Shown: positions 55,374-64,000 of the stretch, piece after piece
How the letters are laid out: every line of letters starts with the position of its first letter
How positions within the stretch are numbered: the stretch's first letter is position 1
Assembly (NCBI RefSeq): GCF_900107695.1
Contig: NZ_FNQP01000005.1
Location: forward strand, 124,001 to 188,000
Direction of reading: 5' to 3'
Source of the DNA: Thiothrix caldifontis
GTDB taxonomy: Bacteria > Pseudomonadota > Gammaproteobacteria > Thiotrichales > Thiotrichaceae
Length of the DNA stretch: 64,000 nt
Translations under genes and position numbers: made by a program
The notes under the pieces: generated by a model
What the model saw: the letters and a program-made list of their open reading frames with translations, nothing else
Databases searched by the model: none
What the model was told of the DNA's origin: nothing

Positions 55374-55404
55374 AGAAAAGGCGAGTTTCTTCGCCTTTTC
55401 TTTT
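55374..55404 (+). terminator. Strong rho-independent terminator of the AT-rich cassette
   Basis: AGAAAAGGCGA-GTTTCT-TCGCCTTTTCT is a perfect 11-bp stem with a 6-base loop followed by TTT. It ends the two-gene unit 5 bases after the ATPase stop, and would also isolate the convergent lactate genes. Confidence 0.85.
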
Positions 55405-55533
55405 GGTGATCTATCCAATATGGTATTTTTTCTTCGATTTATCTAAAATTTGCTTGACGATGTTAAACATATTATTGTAACTGTGTTGCTTGCATTTTCA
55501 CAGGAGCAGCAGGGAAACCCATGCCTCTACCCC

Positions 55534-57240
55534 TCACCCACAACAACTACAATTCCTCTTATACTTCTCCATCTTCCCAATCCCCGGATTAAACGTATTG
55601 GTCGGATCAAGCTTTTTGTAAAACTCCCGCAAGCCGCTTTCCGCCTCATACAAATGCCCCACATTATGCTCCGCCGGATACTTCGCCCCCCGCGCATCCA
55701 GCAACGCCAACATCGCCTTTTTCACCGCCTTGGCATCCGCACCCTTTTTCAAAATATAATCCTGATGGAAAACATGGCACATGAAATGCCCGTAATACAA
55801 GGTATGTTCAATCTGGCTGCGAATGTGTTCCGGCAACACTTCCACCCAATCCGCATCATTGCGCCGCAACGCAATATCCAACGCCAGCATTTCCTCGCCG
55901 ACCTGATCGCTAAACAATGTCTGGTAACGAATCGCCGCGCCCGCCGCCGCAAACCGCTGCAAGAATGCCTTACTCGCCTCCTGCGGCGTACACTCAAAAT
56001 ACGCCCCCGCATTATCCGCATCCGCAAAGAATTCCGGCAAAAACGCCTGCGCTTCCGCAATCCCGCCCTCACTCATTTTCAAAATTAAGTGATGTTCATA
56101 ACGGTCACGGAATTCCAACAAACGATCCGGTAAATGCTGCGGAAACAAACGGCTTGCCCCCTGCATCACCCGATCACTCAAATATTTGGGCAACACCGGC
56201 AACTTGTTCAAAGTCGCATCGGTACGCCCCTTAATCGCAAACAACTTCGGCATCACATCTGTCCCCAACTTCTCAATCGTCAGGAAGGTATCTTTGCCGT
56301 ACTTTTCCGCAATATTGAAAATATCGCGGTGCATGTATTCGCCCACTTCCGGCACATTTTCAAACTGGCTGAGGATGTGGCGACGCAAACGTGTCAACAC
56401 CTGCGGGTCATTCGTGCCGATGTAAAACGCTTGTTCCTGTTGTGCTACCGGAAACGTATCCAGCCGCACGGCAAACACCGCCAATTTCCCCGCGCACCCA
56501 CTGGCTTCAAACAAACGGCTTTCATCGGCATTGAAACGCGCCGGTGTTGCCGCATCCACATCGCGCAACCGCGCCACGTAGTCGCGAGCCGATGCCAGCT
56601 TGCCGCCATCATCCACCCCGTCTTTCGCAAAATTGCCAGACTCCAGCCGTGCAATCATCTCCTCCGGCGAATCGCCCAACGCAATGCCCAAATGGTTAAC
56701 CATTTCGAGCTTGCCCTGTTCATTCACCTGCGCAAACAACGCCATTTCGGTGTAAGCCGGGCCACGCTTAACCAAAGCTCCGCCCGAATTGTTCGCCACC
56801 CCGCCGACAATCGACGCGCCCAAACAGGACGAGCCGATCACCGAATGCGGCGCACGCTTCAACGGCTTGAGCAACTTTTCCAACTTGTGCAAGGTCGCAC
56901 CGGGAAAACTCAACACCTGTTCACCACCGTTCAACAGCACCAAATCGTCCATCGCCAGTGTATTGATCACCACCACCTCACGGTCGTAATCGTCCCCGCT
57001 GGGGGTCGAGCCTTCCGTCAAGCCGGTTTTCGCTGCCTGCATAATGATAATGGTGTTCGCATCCACACAGGCTTGCAGCACGCGCCATAGTTGCATGAGG
57101 GTTTGCGGAAACACCACCGCCAATGCCGTGCCACTGCCCGAACGGAAACCAGTACGGTAATACTCAGTACGGCGTTGCCCGGTCGTCAGTTTATCCGCGC
57201 CCACAATGCCTTGCAGGGTGGTGATCAGGGGATGGTTCAT
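55534..57240 (-). CDS. dld: Quinone-dependent D-lactate dehydrogenase
   Basis: A 568-residue peripheral membrane flavoprotein of the E. coli Dld type. The FAD-binding domain has MQAAKTGLTEGSTPSGDDYD and IGSSCLGASIVGGVANNSGG; later blocks (EYMHRDIFNIAEKYGKDTF and YYGHFMCHVFHQDYILKKG) match the Dld membrane-binding and cap regions. It oxidises D-lactate to pyruvate and reduces quinone. GAGG lies 8 bases before the ATG. It follows the lactate permease gene by 10 bases. Confidence 0.92.
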   Translation of the reverse strand: MNHPLITTLQGIVGADKLTTGQRRTEYYRTGFRSGSGTALAVVFPQTLMQLWRVLQACVDANTIIIMQAAKTGLTEGSTPSGDDYDREVVVINTLAMDDLVLLNGGEQVLSFPGATLHKLEKLLKPLKRAPHSVIGSSCLGASIVGGVANNSGGALVKRGPAYTEMALFAQVNEQGKLEMVNHLGIALGDSPEEMIARLESGNFAKDGVDDGGKLASARDYVARLRDVDAATPARFNADESRLFEASGCAGKLAVFAVRLDTFPVAQQEQAFYIGTNDPQVLTRLRRHILSQFENVPEVGEYMHRDIFNIAEKYGKDTFLTIEKLGTDVMPKLFAIKGRTDATLNKLPVLPKYLSDRVMQGASRLFPQHLPDRLLEFRDRYEHHLILKMSEGGIAEAQAFLPEFFADADNAGAYFECTPQEASKAFLQRFAAAGAAIRYQTLFSDQVGEEMLALDIALRRNDADWVEVLPEHIRSQIEHTLYYGHFMCHVFHQDYILKKGADAKAVKKAMLALLDARGAKYPAEHNVGHLYEAESGLREFYKKLDPTNTFNPGIGKMEKYKRNCSCCG

Positions 57241-57250
57241 GGCACTTGCC

Positions 57251-58945
57251 TCACATTAACGGGTCAGTCACGCCTAAGAAATGGATGGCAACCATGGTAA
57301 TAATGCCCGCCATCACCAAGTAATACAGCGTCGGAATAATCGTCAAGCGAATGGTTTGCCCTTCACGCCCCAGCAAGCCCACTGTTGCCGATGCTGCCAC
57401 CACGTTGTGAATCGCAATCATATTGCCTGCCGCCGCGCCCACCGCTTGTACCGCCACCAACATTGCACCCGATACCCCAATCAACCCGGCGGTATCAAAC
57501 TGGAATTGCGCCAACATCAGGTTGGAAACCGTATTCGAGCCAGCAATAAACGCGCCCAATGCCCCAACCGCAGGCGCAAAGAACGGGTAAACATCACCCA
57601 CACTGCTGGCAACCAATTGCGCCATTGCCCGTGGCATCGACGGCAAATCCGCCAGATTCACCCCAGAATTGATCAGAATCCGCACCATCGGAATGGTAAA
57701 GATCAACACAAAGCCCGCACCCAGCAAGGTCCGTGAAGACTCACCCACCGCCGCTTTCAACTCGGAAAATTTCATGCGATGCAGGAAGAACGTCGCCAAC
57801 ACCACCAACACCATAATGCCACCCGGCAAGTACAGGAACTCGATTTTGCCGGAAATGCCCTTTTCACCCAGAATATCCACCCACGGCAACACCAGCGTAT
57901 TGCTCAGGAAGGTTTTCACCTCGGTACTAACCCGTGACAACACCAATAACGCCGCCAGCAACACATACGGCAACCACGCCATGCCAATCGACACGGGTGC
58001 TTTTGCAGTCAGGCTATCCAGTTTGATTTCGATGCTGCCCATCCATTCCGCCGCCCATTCGCTCGGTGGTGCAAAATCCCACGATTTTTTCGGCACCAAA
58101 AAACCGACACGCGCCGCAGGCACGACCAATGACAAACCCACCAATGCACCAATAATGGAAGGGAATTCCGGCCCCAAAAACACGCCAGCCAGCGCGTAAG
58201 GCACGACAAACGCCAAACCGGCAAAAATCGCAAACGGCGCAACCGCCAAACCTTCACTCCACGACTTGTTGCGCCCGAAGAAGCGGGTCAACATCACGCA
58301 CATGAACAGCGGCATTAACACGCCAATAATCGCGTGGGTAATCGCCACTTCGGAGGTAATCAGCGCGTACAACACATCCCAGCTTGAGCCTTCGCTGAGT
58401 AATTTTTCGCTGATGCCTGCCTTATCCAAACCGCCGGAAACCCCGACGATAATCGGCGTACCCACTGCACCGAATGATACCGGCGTGGATTGCACCATCA
58501 TCCCGACCATGACCGCTGCCATTGCCGGAAAACCCAAGGCTACCATCAACGGCGCAACCACCGCTGCGGGTGTACCAAAACCGGATGCACCCTCAATAAA
58601 GCAGCCAAACAACCACGCCACGATAATGACTTGAATACGTCGATCGGTACTGACATTCGAGAACCCCGCCCGAATCGCGGTAATTGCCCCCGAATGTTTC
58701 AGCGTATTCAGCAGCAAAATTGCCCCGAAAATAATCCACAGAATCGCCCCTGTCAGAATCAGCCCTTGCAGGGTAGAAGCCAGCACCCGATTAGCGGTCA
58801 TTTCCCACGCGGTCAGCGCAATTGCCACCGTCACCACAAATACCACAGGCATCGCTCGCCGTGCAGGCCAGTTAAATCCCACCAGCAGCACGGCTGCCAG
58901 CACCAAGGGCAAAAATGCCAGTAACGAAAGTAGCGTTTGACTCAT
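57251..58945 (-). CDS. lctP: L-lactate permease (LctP/LldP)
   Basis: A 564-residue polytopic permease with about thirteen helices. [21 protein letters not shown] is the family signature, and [20 protein letters not shown] lies near the C-terminus. It imports lactate or glycolate with protons. AGGAGGAG lies 6 bases before ATG 58945; longer frames run into the operator region. Three operators of the neighbouring regulator lie upstream, so expression should be induced by lactate. Confidence 0.95.
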   Translation of the reverse strand: MSQTLLSLLAFLPLVLAAVLLVGFNWPARRAMPVVFVVTVAIALTAWEMTANRVLASTLQGLILTGAILWIIFGAILLLNTLKHSGAITAIRAGFSNVSTDRRIQVIIVAWLFGCFIEGASGFGTPAAVVAPLMVALGFPAMAAVMVGMMVQSTPVSFGAVGTPIIVGVSGGLDKAGISEKLLSEGSSWDVLYALITSEVAITHAIIGVLMPLFMCVMLTRFFGRNKSWSEGLAVAPFAIFAGLAFVVPYALAGVFLGPEFPSIIGALVGLSLVVPAARVGFLVPKKSWDFAPPSEWAAEWMGSIEIKLDSLTAKAPVSIGMAWLPYVLLAALLVLSRVSTEVKTFLSNTLVLPWVDILGEKGISGKIEFLYLPGGIMVLVVLATFFLHRMKFSELKAAVGESSRTLLGAGFVLIFTIPMVRILINSGVNLADLPSMPRAMAQLVASSVGDVYPFFAPAVGALGAFIAGSNTVSNLMLAQFQFDTAGLIGVSGAMLVAVQAVGAAAGNMIAIHNVVAASATVGLLGREGQTIRLTIIPTLYYLVMAGIITMVAIHFLGVTDPLM

Positions 58946-58970
58946 TGAGAACTCCTCCTCCTGAATATAA

Positions 58971-59113
58971 TTGGTCTTACCAATATTGCTGGAATGGCTT
59001 ACTGGTAAGACCATGAATTCTGGAGCTTTTGATAAGTCCTTGTCAATACACAATCTAATCCACTTGCAATAAAACTTTCAGGCTTTTATGATAGCCAAAA
59101 TTGGTAAGACCAA
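58971..59113. promoter_or_regulatory. Three LldR/FadR-type operators
   Basis: TTGGTCTTACCAA (58971-58983), TGGTAAGACCA (59003-59013) and TTGGTAAGACCAA (59101-59113) are palindromes of the TGGTNNNACCA pattern bound by GntR/FadR-family lactate regulators. Two lie toward lctP, one just before the regulator start. DNA looping between the distal pairs is known for LldR. All lie within the divergent promoter region. Confidence 0.85.
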
Positions 59114-59126
59114 AAGAGCGGAAGTC

Positions 59127-59885
59127 ATGAAGAAATTACGCATTGCCGAACAACTCACTCAACAACTGGAACAAATGATCACCAGCGGGCATTTCACGCT
59201 AGGCGAACGTTTGCCTGCCGAACGCGCACTGGCGGAACAATTTGGCGTATCGCGCCCTTCCTTGCGCGAATCCATCCAAACTCTGATTAGCCGTGGCTTG
59301 TTGATTTCCAAACCGGGCGGCGGCACGTTTGTGGAAAACGATACCCCGCAAGCCACTGCACCGTGCAGCAGCCCCTTGGTCGAATTGTTCCGTGAAAACC
59401 CCGAATACCGTTTCGACGTGCTGGAAATTCGCCACGCCTTGGAAGGCAATGCCGCTTGGTACGCCGCCTTGCGTGCCACCGATGAGGACAAAGCCAATAT
59501 CCGCGATTGTTTCGAGCGCATGATTCAACGTCACGGCAGTGCTGACCCGATGGACGAAGCCTGCGCCGATGCCGATTTTCATCTGGCGATTGTCGAAGCC
59601 TCGCACAATCTGGTGCTGCTGCACGTCATGAAAAACCTGTTTGAACTGCTGCAAAACAGCATTTCGCACAATCTGGATAAGCTCTACACCATCCCGCGTG
59701 TGTTTGATCCGCTCAGCGAACAGCACCGTGAACTGATGGAAGCCGTGGTTGCCAGTGACCCCGAACGCGCCCGTAAAGCCGCGCAAGAACATCTGGCTTT
59801 TGTGGAAGATTCCCTCAAATCCATCGACGCAGACGAAGCCCGCAAGGTGCGGTCGTTGCGCCACCTCACCCTGCTTGGAAGGTAA
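59127..59885 (+). CDS. FadR/LldR-type GntR-family regulator of lactate use
   Basis: A 252-residue GntR protein: winged-helix N-terminus (TLGERLPAERALAEQFGVSR, PSLRESIQTLISRGL) and an FCD ligand-binding domain (FDVLEIRHALEGNAAWYAA, DADFHLAIVEASHN, with the metal-binding D/H). By location it controls lctP-dld and lutABC. The start at 59127 is preferred over 59088 because the latter would put the third operator inside the gene; GGAA precedes 59127 closely. It is followed by lutA after 4 bases. Confidence 0.88.
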   Translation: MKKLRIAEQLTQQLEQMITSGHFTLGERLPAERALAEQFGVSRPSLRESIQTLISRGLLISKPGGGTFVENDTPQATAPCSSPLVELFRENPEYRFDVLEIRHALEGNAAWYAALRATDEDKANIRDCFERMIQRHGSADPMDEACADADFHLAIVEASHNLVLLHVMKNLFELLQNSISHNLDKLYTIPRVFDPLSEQHRELMEAVVASDPERARKAAQEHLAFVEDSLKSIDADEARKVRSLRHLTLLGR

Positions 59886-59889
59886 ACCC

Positions 59890-60759
59890 ATGCCCCCCAT
59901 ACCTGACACCATTTATTTTTTCGGCACTTGCCTCGTCGATTTGATGTACCCACAAGCGGGTGTGTCGGCGATGCAATTGCTGCAACGTGCGGGGGTGAAA
60001 GTGATTTTTCCACCTGCGCAAACCTGCTGCGGACAACCCGCGTGGAACTCCGGCTACCGCGACGAAGCGCGTTCTGTGGCACGGGCGCAAATCGCGTTAT
60101 TCCCCAAACCCATTCCCATCGTGATTCCATCCGGTTCGTGTGCGGGGATGATGAAAGTGCATTACCCCGAACTCTTCGCGGGGCAACCGGATGAAGCGCA
60201 AGCCGTCGATGTTGCCAGCCGCGTGTACGAACTCACCGAGTTCCTCGTTGATGTGTTGCACATTGAGCTGCGAGATTTGGGCGAACCTCTGACCGTGGCA
60301 GTGCACACCTCCTGTTCCGCCCGCCGTGAAATGGGCGTTGCCGACAAGATCGAATCGCTGCTGGGGCAACTCAGCAATGTGCAACGGGTAGAACACGCTC
60401 GCAAGCCGGAATGTTGCGGTTTCGGCGGCACGTTCGCGGTGAAAGAACCGGAAATTTCGGCGGCAATGGTGCTGGATAAAGTGACCCATATCCGCAATGC
60501 CCAACCCGACCGCCTGATCAGTCAGGATTGCGGTTGCCTGCTGAATATTAGTGGGACGATGGCAAAGCAAGGCGATGCGATTCCGCACCAGCATATTGCT
60601 GAATTTTTGTGGGAGCGGATAACCCCCCATCCTAACCTTCCCCCGCAAGGGGGGAAGGGACAAGAGGCGCACCCTGCACAAGCTTCCTCTTCGCCCCCTT
60701 CACCCCTTGCGGGGGAAGGGTTGGGGATGGGGGGTAAGTTTGGAGGACAATCATCATGA
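59890..60759 (+). CDS. lutA: Lactate utilisation protein A (LutA/LldE, CCG-domain)
   Basis: A 289-residue protein with two CCG-type cysteine-rich domains (AQTCCGQPAWN and EHARKPECCGFGGTFAV) that hold Fe-S or zinc in the LutABC complex for L-lactate oxidation. The usual protein ends near residue 240; the last 45 or so residues (starting ITPHPNLPPQGGKG) are encoded by an inverted pair of C-rich repeats and are likely unstructured. It overlaps lutB by 4 bases. The start at 59890 is family-like; an earlier in-frame start inside the regulator gene is rejected. Confidence 0.9.
   Translation: MPPIPDTIYFFGTCLVDLMYPQAGVSAMQLLQRAGVKVIFPPAQTCCGQPAWNSGYRDEARSVARAQIALFPKPIPIVIPSGSCAGMMKVHYPELFAGQPDEAQAVDVASRVYELTEFLVDVLHIELRDLGEPLTVAVHTSCSARREMGVADKIESLLGQLSNVQRVEHARKPECCGFGGTFAVKEPEISAAMVLDKVTHIRNAQPDRLISQDCGCLLNISGTMAKQGDAIPHQHIAEFLWERITPHPNLPPQGGKGQEAHPAQASSSPPSPLAGEGLGMGGKFGGQSS
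60623..60734. repeat. Inverted pair of the dispersed C-rich repeat inside lutA
   Basis: Left arm 60623-60659 (CCCCCATCCTAACCTTCCCCC-GCAAGGGGGG) and right arm 60694-60734 (CCCTTGCGGGGGAAGGG...GGGATGGGGGG) are the same unit as at 16908-16943 in opposite orientation. Together they could form a long cruciform or an RNA hairpin in the lutA-lutB message. They encode the extra C-terminus of LutA. Confidence 0.8.
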
Positions 60760-62171
60760 TTACTCAGTTCCGCCAAACCGTCCGCGCCAACCTCGCCAAG
60801 CCCGAAGTCCGCGCCAATTTCTACCGTGCGATGGATGGCTTGATGACGCGCCGCCTCGACCAATTCCCCGACAAAGCCGAACTGGAACGCTTGCGTACCC
60901 AAAGCATGGCAATCCGCGCCAATGCCTTAAGCAAGCTGCCGGAATTGCTGGAAACGCTCGAAGCCAACCTGATTCGTAATGGCATTCAAGTGCATTGGGC
61001 AGAAACGGCCGAACAGGGCAACCAGATCGTGCAAGCGATTTTGGAACGCCACAATGCCAAGTCGATCATCAAAGGCAAGTCGATGGTGTCGGAAGAAATG
61101 GGCATGAACCATTTCCTCGAAACCTTGGGCATTGAGTGTTTGGAGTCCGACCTTGGTGAATTCATTATCCAACTGGATGGTGAAACCCCGTCGCACATTA
61201 TCATGCCTGCGATTCACAAAAACCGCATACAGATTGCTAAGTTGTTCCACGAAAAATTCCCCGATATTCCCTACACCGAAGACGTGGATGAATTGACGCA
61301 AATGGCGCGGCGGATTTTGCGCGACAAGTTTTACGCGACAACAGTGGGGCTTTCCGGCGTGAACTTCATGGTGGCAGAAACCGGCACGCTGTGTCTGGTG
61401 GAAAACGAAGGCAACGGACGCATGTCCACCACCGCGCCATCGGTGCATATCGCGGTCACGGGCATTGAAAAAGTGGTGGAAAGTCTGAGCGATGTGCCGC
61501 CGCTGTTGAGCATTTTGACGCGCTCGGCAACGGGGCAACCGATTACCACCTACTTCAATATGATTTCTGGCCCGCGCAAAGCGGGGGAAAAGGATGGCCC
61601 CGAAGAGGTGCATTTGGTGTTGCTGGATAATGGGCGTTCCAATATTTACAGTGACCCGGAATTGCTGGCGACCTTGCGTTGTATTCGTTGCGGGGCGTGC
61701 ATTAACCATTGTCCTGTGTACGTGCGCATTGGCGGGCACAGTTACGGCACGGTGTATCCGGGGCCGATTGGCTCGATTTTAGAGCCGCAAAAAGCGGGGC
61801 TGGATGTGCATGGCGAATTGGCGCAAGCCTCAACTTTGTGCGGTGCGTGTAGCGAGGTTTGCCCAGTACGCATTCCAATTCCCAGTATTCTCAACCGCTT
61901 GCGTTATGATGGGGTGCGTAAGGATACCAGCAATACTCACACGGTTGGTTCGGGCAAACGTCGTACCTTGAGTGAAGCAGCAACCTGGAAAACCTGGGCG
62001 TGGGCGGCGACGCATCCGACGATTTACCACGCAGGTTCGACGCTGGCGACGCGCTTTAAAGGGATGTTGCCGACGAATTTAGGGGCGTGGACGACGGTAC
62101 GTAGTGCACCGAAACTGGCGGAATCCACCTTGCACCAACAGGTAAAAAATCTGGGAGTCGACCATGAGTAA
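60756..62171 (+). CDS. lutB: Lactate utilisation iron-sulfur protein B (LutB/LldF)
   Basis: A 471-residue protein. The N-terminal DUF162 part has IIKGKSMVSEEMGMNHFLE and AETGTLCLVENEGNGRM; the C-terminal ferredoxin part has CIRCGACINHCPVY and a second CGACSEVCPVRIP, giving two [4Fe-4S] clusters. It is the electron-transfer subunit of LutABC. ATG overlaps lutA by 4 bases; it overlaps lutC by 8. Confidence 0.95.
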   Translation: MITQFRQTVRANLAKPEVRANFYRAMDGLMTRRLDQFPDKAELERLRTQSMAIRANALSKLPELLETLEANLIRNGIQVHWAETAEQGNQIVQAILERHNAKSIIKGKSMVSEEMGMNHFLETLGIECLESDLGEFIIQLDGETPSHIIMPAIHKNRIQIAKLFHEKFPDIPYTEDVDELTQMARRILRDKFYATTVGLSGVNFMVAETGTLCLVENEGNGRMSTTAPSVHIAVTGIEKVVESLSDVPPLLSILTRSATGQPITTYFNMISGPRKAGEKDGPEEVHLVLLDNGRSNIYSDPELLATLRCIRCGACINHCPVYVRIGGHSYGTVYPGPIGSILEPQKAGLDVHGELAQASTLCGACSEVCPVRIPIPSILNRLRYDGVRKDTSNTHTVGSGKRRTLSEAATWKTWAWAATHPTIYHAGSTLATRFKGMLPTNLGAWTTVRSAPKLAESTLHQQVKNLGVDHE

Positions 62172-62817
62172 TACGGCACGCGCTAATATTCTCGCTCGTT
62201 TGCGCGAACCGCAACGCCCAGAGTGTGGCTTTAGCGAACGCGATTACCTAAGCCGTTACGATTGGGATACGGCGGAACGGGTAAAGCGTTTCACCGAACG
62301 CATGGTCGCAGTACGAGCGGAAGTGCATCACACCACGGCGGATACGTGGCTGGATGTCGTCAGTCAGGTGTGTGCCGCCAAGGGCTTGAACAACCTGTTG
62401 GTTTCGCCAGCAACGGTGTTGGGCAAACAGATCCACGCGCAAGCCGACCGTTTCCCTGCCCTCAAAACCTACGACCAGCCGATTGAAAACTGGAAACAGG
62501 AGCTGTTTTACGGCGTGGATGCGGCTTTCACTGGCACGACTGGCGGGATTGCGGAAACAGGCACATTGATTGTGATGCCGAGTGCGGACGAACCCCGTTT
62601 GATGTCACTGGTTCCACCCGTGCATATTGCCGTGCTGGAAGTGGACAAGTTGTACACCACGTTTGCGGAAGCGGTGCAGGTGCAAGGCTGGGTGCAAGCG
62701 GGAATGCCGACCAATGCGCTGCTGATTTCCGGGCCGTCGAAGTCGGCGGATATTGAGCAGACGCTGGCGTATGGGGTGCATGGGCCGAAGGAGTTGGTAG
62801 TGGTGCTGGTTGAATAG
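62164..62817 (+). CDS. lutC: Lactate utilisation protein C (LutC/LldG)
   Basis: A 217-residue DUF162 protein: FTGTTGGIAETGTLIVMPSAD, SLVPPVHIAVLEVDKL and the C-terminal ISGPSKSADIEQTLAYGVHGP are LutC signatures. It completes the L-lactate oxidising complex with LutA and LutB. It overlaps lutB by 8 bases and is the last gene of the unit. Confidence 0.93.
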   Translation: MSNTARANILARLREPQRPECGFSERDYLSRYDWDTAERVKRFTERMVAVRAEVHHTTADTWLDVVSQVCAAKGLNNLLVSPATVLGKQIHAQADRFPALKTYDQPIENWKQELFYGVDAAFTGTTGGIAETGTLIVMPSADEPRLMSLVPPVHIAVLEVDKLYTTFAEAVQVQGWVQAGMPTNALLISGPSKSADIEQTLAYGVHGPKELVVVLVE

Positions 62818-62847
62818 GGGGCAAAAAACCTTTCGCCCCCCATCCAC

Positions 62848-63414
62848 TTACTTCTTCTTGGCTTTTTTGACGGTTTTCTTCACTGTCTTTTTCGCCTTAG
62901 GTTTAGCTTTGGTGACTGCCTTGAACTCAGAGGCGGTGTAATACATTTCCTCATCAGCCATCTGCGTATTTTGGTCGATACTGATCGACAGCGGGCGACC
63001 GTTTTGTGCGTCATATTGCACATCAATACGCGCTGCTTTGGCGTCAATGGCTTTACGGATAATGTCGAATAACCCTTCGGTGGTTAGTGCATCGGCGCGG
63101 CGTTCCAAAGAAAGTGGCACGCCATCTACCGTCGATTTCGTTACCGTGCTGCCCGATACCTCAATCGCAATCGGTTTGCGAAATTCCGGCGTGCAGAAGC
63201 AGGAACGTTGTAAGGTGTAAGTATAATGCGCAGGTTTGTTTTGCCGCCACTTGGTTTCTGCTGCTAACAGATCGCGATTGGCAATGAAGTAGCTTTCCGC
63301 AGACGGCGTAGGGTGCTGTACCACTGTACTTGTATTACCTGTAAAAGCAGGTGTGGTTGCGACGCAGCCACTCAGCAAGCCTGCGCAGAGTGTGGTCAGC
63401 AAGATATATTTCAT
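62848..63414 (-). CDS. Putative lipoprotein, DUF6174-like
   Basis: A 188-residue protein with lipoprotein signal: YILLTTLCAGLLSGC, lipobox Cys at residue 17. The mature domain (NKPAHYTYTLQRSCFC...VTKSTVDGVPLSLERR...) resembles DUF6174. The C-terminus is a lysine-rich tail (KPKAKKTVKKTVKKAKKK), which could bind nucleic acid or acidic polymers. AAGGGG lies about 8 bases before ATG 63414. It is convergent with lutC. Confidence 0.78.
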   Translation of the reverse strand: MKYILLTTLCAGLLSGCVATTPAFTGNTSTVVQHPTPSAESYFIANRDLLAAETKWRQNKPAHYTYTLQRSCFCTPEFRKPIAIEVSGSTVTKSTVDGVPLSLERRADALTTEGLFDIIRKAIDAKAARIDVQYDAQNGRPLSISIDQNTQMADEEMYYTASEFKAVTKAKPKAKKTVKKTVKKAKKK

Positions 63415-63506
63415 AGCGGTGTCCCCTTGGTATTTGCTGGTGTTGATACAGCACAAGACCGGTAGAATAGGGGAAAGTTCAGGAAGGTTATTATGGGCAT
63501 AACAAT

Positions 63507-64000
63507 ATGACACATCGCATGTGGTTTCTCGGTTTGCTTGGGTTATTTCTGGTATTCGCCGTGGTGTTGGGAATTGCACCACTCTACCGTCATGACTGGA
63601 TGTTGGAAAACATTCTCACCGTGTTAACCGTGATTTTACTGCTGAGTACCAGCAAAGCGTTTCCGCTCTCACGCCTTTCCTATGGCTTGATTTTCGTATT
63701 TCTAACCTTGCATGAAATCGGCTCGCACTATACCTACGCTGAAGTGCCGTATGACCAGTGGTGGCAAGCGGCCTTTGGTTATTCCCTAAACGAAGCACTG
63801 GGGTTTGAACGCAACCATTTCGACCGGCTGGTGCATTTCTTGTATGGCTTGCTATTGGCTTACCCCGTGCGGGAAATGTTTATTCGGGTGGCGGATGTGA
63901 AAGGTTTCTGGAGCTATTTCCTGCCGTTGGATTTAACCATGTCCACGTCGATGCTATACGAATTGGTGGAGTGGGCAGTGGCGGAGGTATTCGGCGGCGA
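63507..64000 (+). CDS. DUF2238 (YjdF-like) membrane protein, 3' end outside window
   Basis: The frame runs 164 codons to the window edge. Hydrophobic helices begin at the N-terminus (WFLGLLGLFLVFAVVLGIAP) and recur. The segments TLHEIGSHYTYAEVP and FERNHFDRLVHFLYG are the signature histidine/acidic motifs of DUF2238/YjdF proteins. Function is unknown. The start may also be 63519; no strong ribosome site is visible. It is divergent from the lipoprotein gene. Confidence 0.85.
   Translation, partial: MTHRMWFLGLLGLFLVFAVVLGIAPLYRHDWMLENILTVLTVILLLSTSKAFPLSRLSYGLIFVFLTLHEIGSHYTYAEVPYDQWWQAAFGYSLNEALGFERNHFDRLVHFLYGLLLAYPVREMFIRVADVKGFWSYFLPLDLTMSTSMLYELVEWAVAEVFGG

Noticed and set aside
56134-57090. 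318-codon open frame opposite dld
   Set aside because: Antisense to a clearly conserved flavoprotein and rich in Arg/His/Gln; no start signal.
1-64000. CRISPR array, tRNA or rRNA genes, intact insertion sequences
   Set aside because: No regularly spaced repeats, cloverleaf-like sequence, rRNA sequence or transposase frame was noticed; a dedicated tRNA or IS search was not possible.

Overview
The window comes from a moderately GC-balanced gammaproteobacterial chromosome. The gene set (a complete Na+-translocating NADH:quinone reductase operon with nqrM, a yebC-ruvC-ruvA block, topA, purD, rubredoxin, a peroxiredoxin-glutaredoxin fusion next to glutathione reductase, DUF1415, NamZ-like DUF1343) and the general style of the proteins suggest a Thiothrix-like member of the Thiotrichales. 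That placement is inference from remembered protein style; no rRNA or taxonomic marker search was possible. I saw no tRNA, rRNA, CRISPR array or intact insertion sequence, and no gene-free stretch longer than 300 bases.

Layout. 1-4785 is a leftward run of seven genes: a small unknown protein, a porin-like beta-barrel, a GH19 lytic enzyme and an SH3 domain separated only by an in-frame stop, an M15-type peptidase, a multi-pass membrane protein and an amidohydrolase cut by the window edge. 4915-6547 is a two-component system. 6730-15531 is mixed accessory DNA: a DUF4143 ATPase behind a palindromic operator, a FAH-family hydrolase with a TauE-type permease, two unknown proteins, rubredoxin, a Fic protein behind three copies of one operator-like motif, and a single-chain MmeI-type restriction-modification enzyme. 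15660-29297 is mostly housekeeping: yebC, ruvC, ruvA, a very large enzyme resembling PPi-dependent PEP carboxykinase, topA, purD, an FKBP-type isomerase, a phosphoesterase, DUF1415 and a rhomboid protease. 29302-36013 is the nqrABCDEF operon with nqrM and a CBS protein downstream.

36245-37413 holds a Phd-PIN toxin-antitoxin pair and a HipB-like regulator whose hipA partner survives only as a short remnant. 37476-49527 carries hemerythrin, DOMON-like, NamZ-like, MgtC/DUF4010, two lytic transglycosylases, glutathione/peroxide defence, a glycosyltransferase-like protein, PPK2, PspA and YiaA. 49524-55404 is a defence and toxin-antitoxin hotspot: an HTH protein, a GNAT-DUF1778 module, an AbiEii-type nucleotidyltransferase pair, a UPF0175 protein, an HVO_A0114-type regulator, two eroded remnants of TumE/HVO_A0114-type pairs, and a strikingly AT-rich two-gene cassette (a three-helix membrane protein plus a P-loop ATPase) ending in a strong terminator. 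I regard this cassette as the best candidate for an undescribed system.

55534-62817 is a complete lactate module: D-lactate dehydrogenase and lactate permease face away from a FadR/LldR-type regulator and lutABC, with three TGGTNNNACCA operators between them. Lactate imported by LctP would be oxidised by Dld (D-isomer) and LutABC (L-isomer); electrons enter the respiratory chain that NQR also feeds. The right edge has a DUF6174-like lipoprotein and a partial DUF2238 membrane protein.
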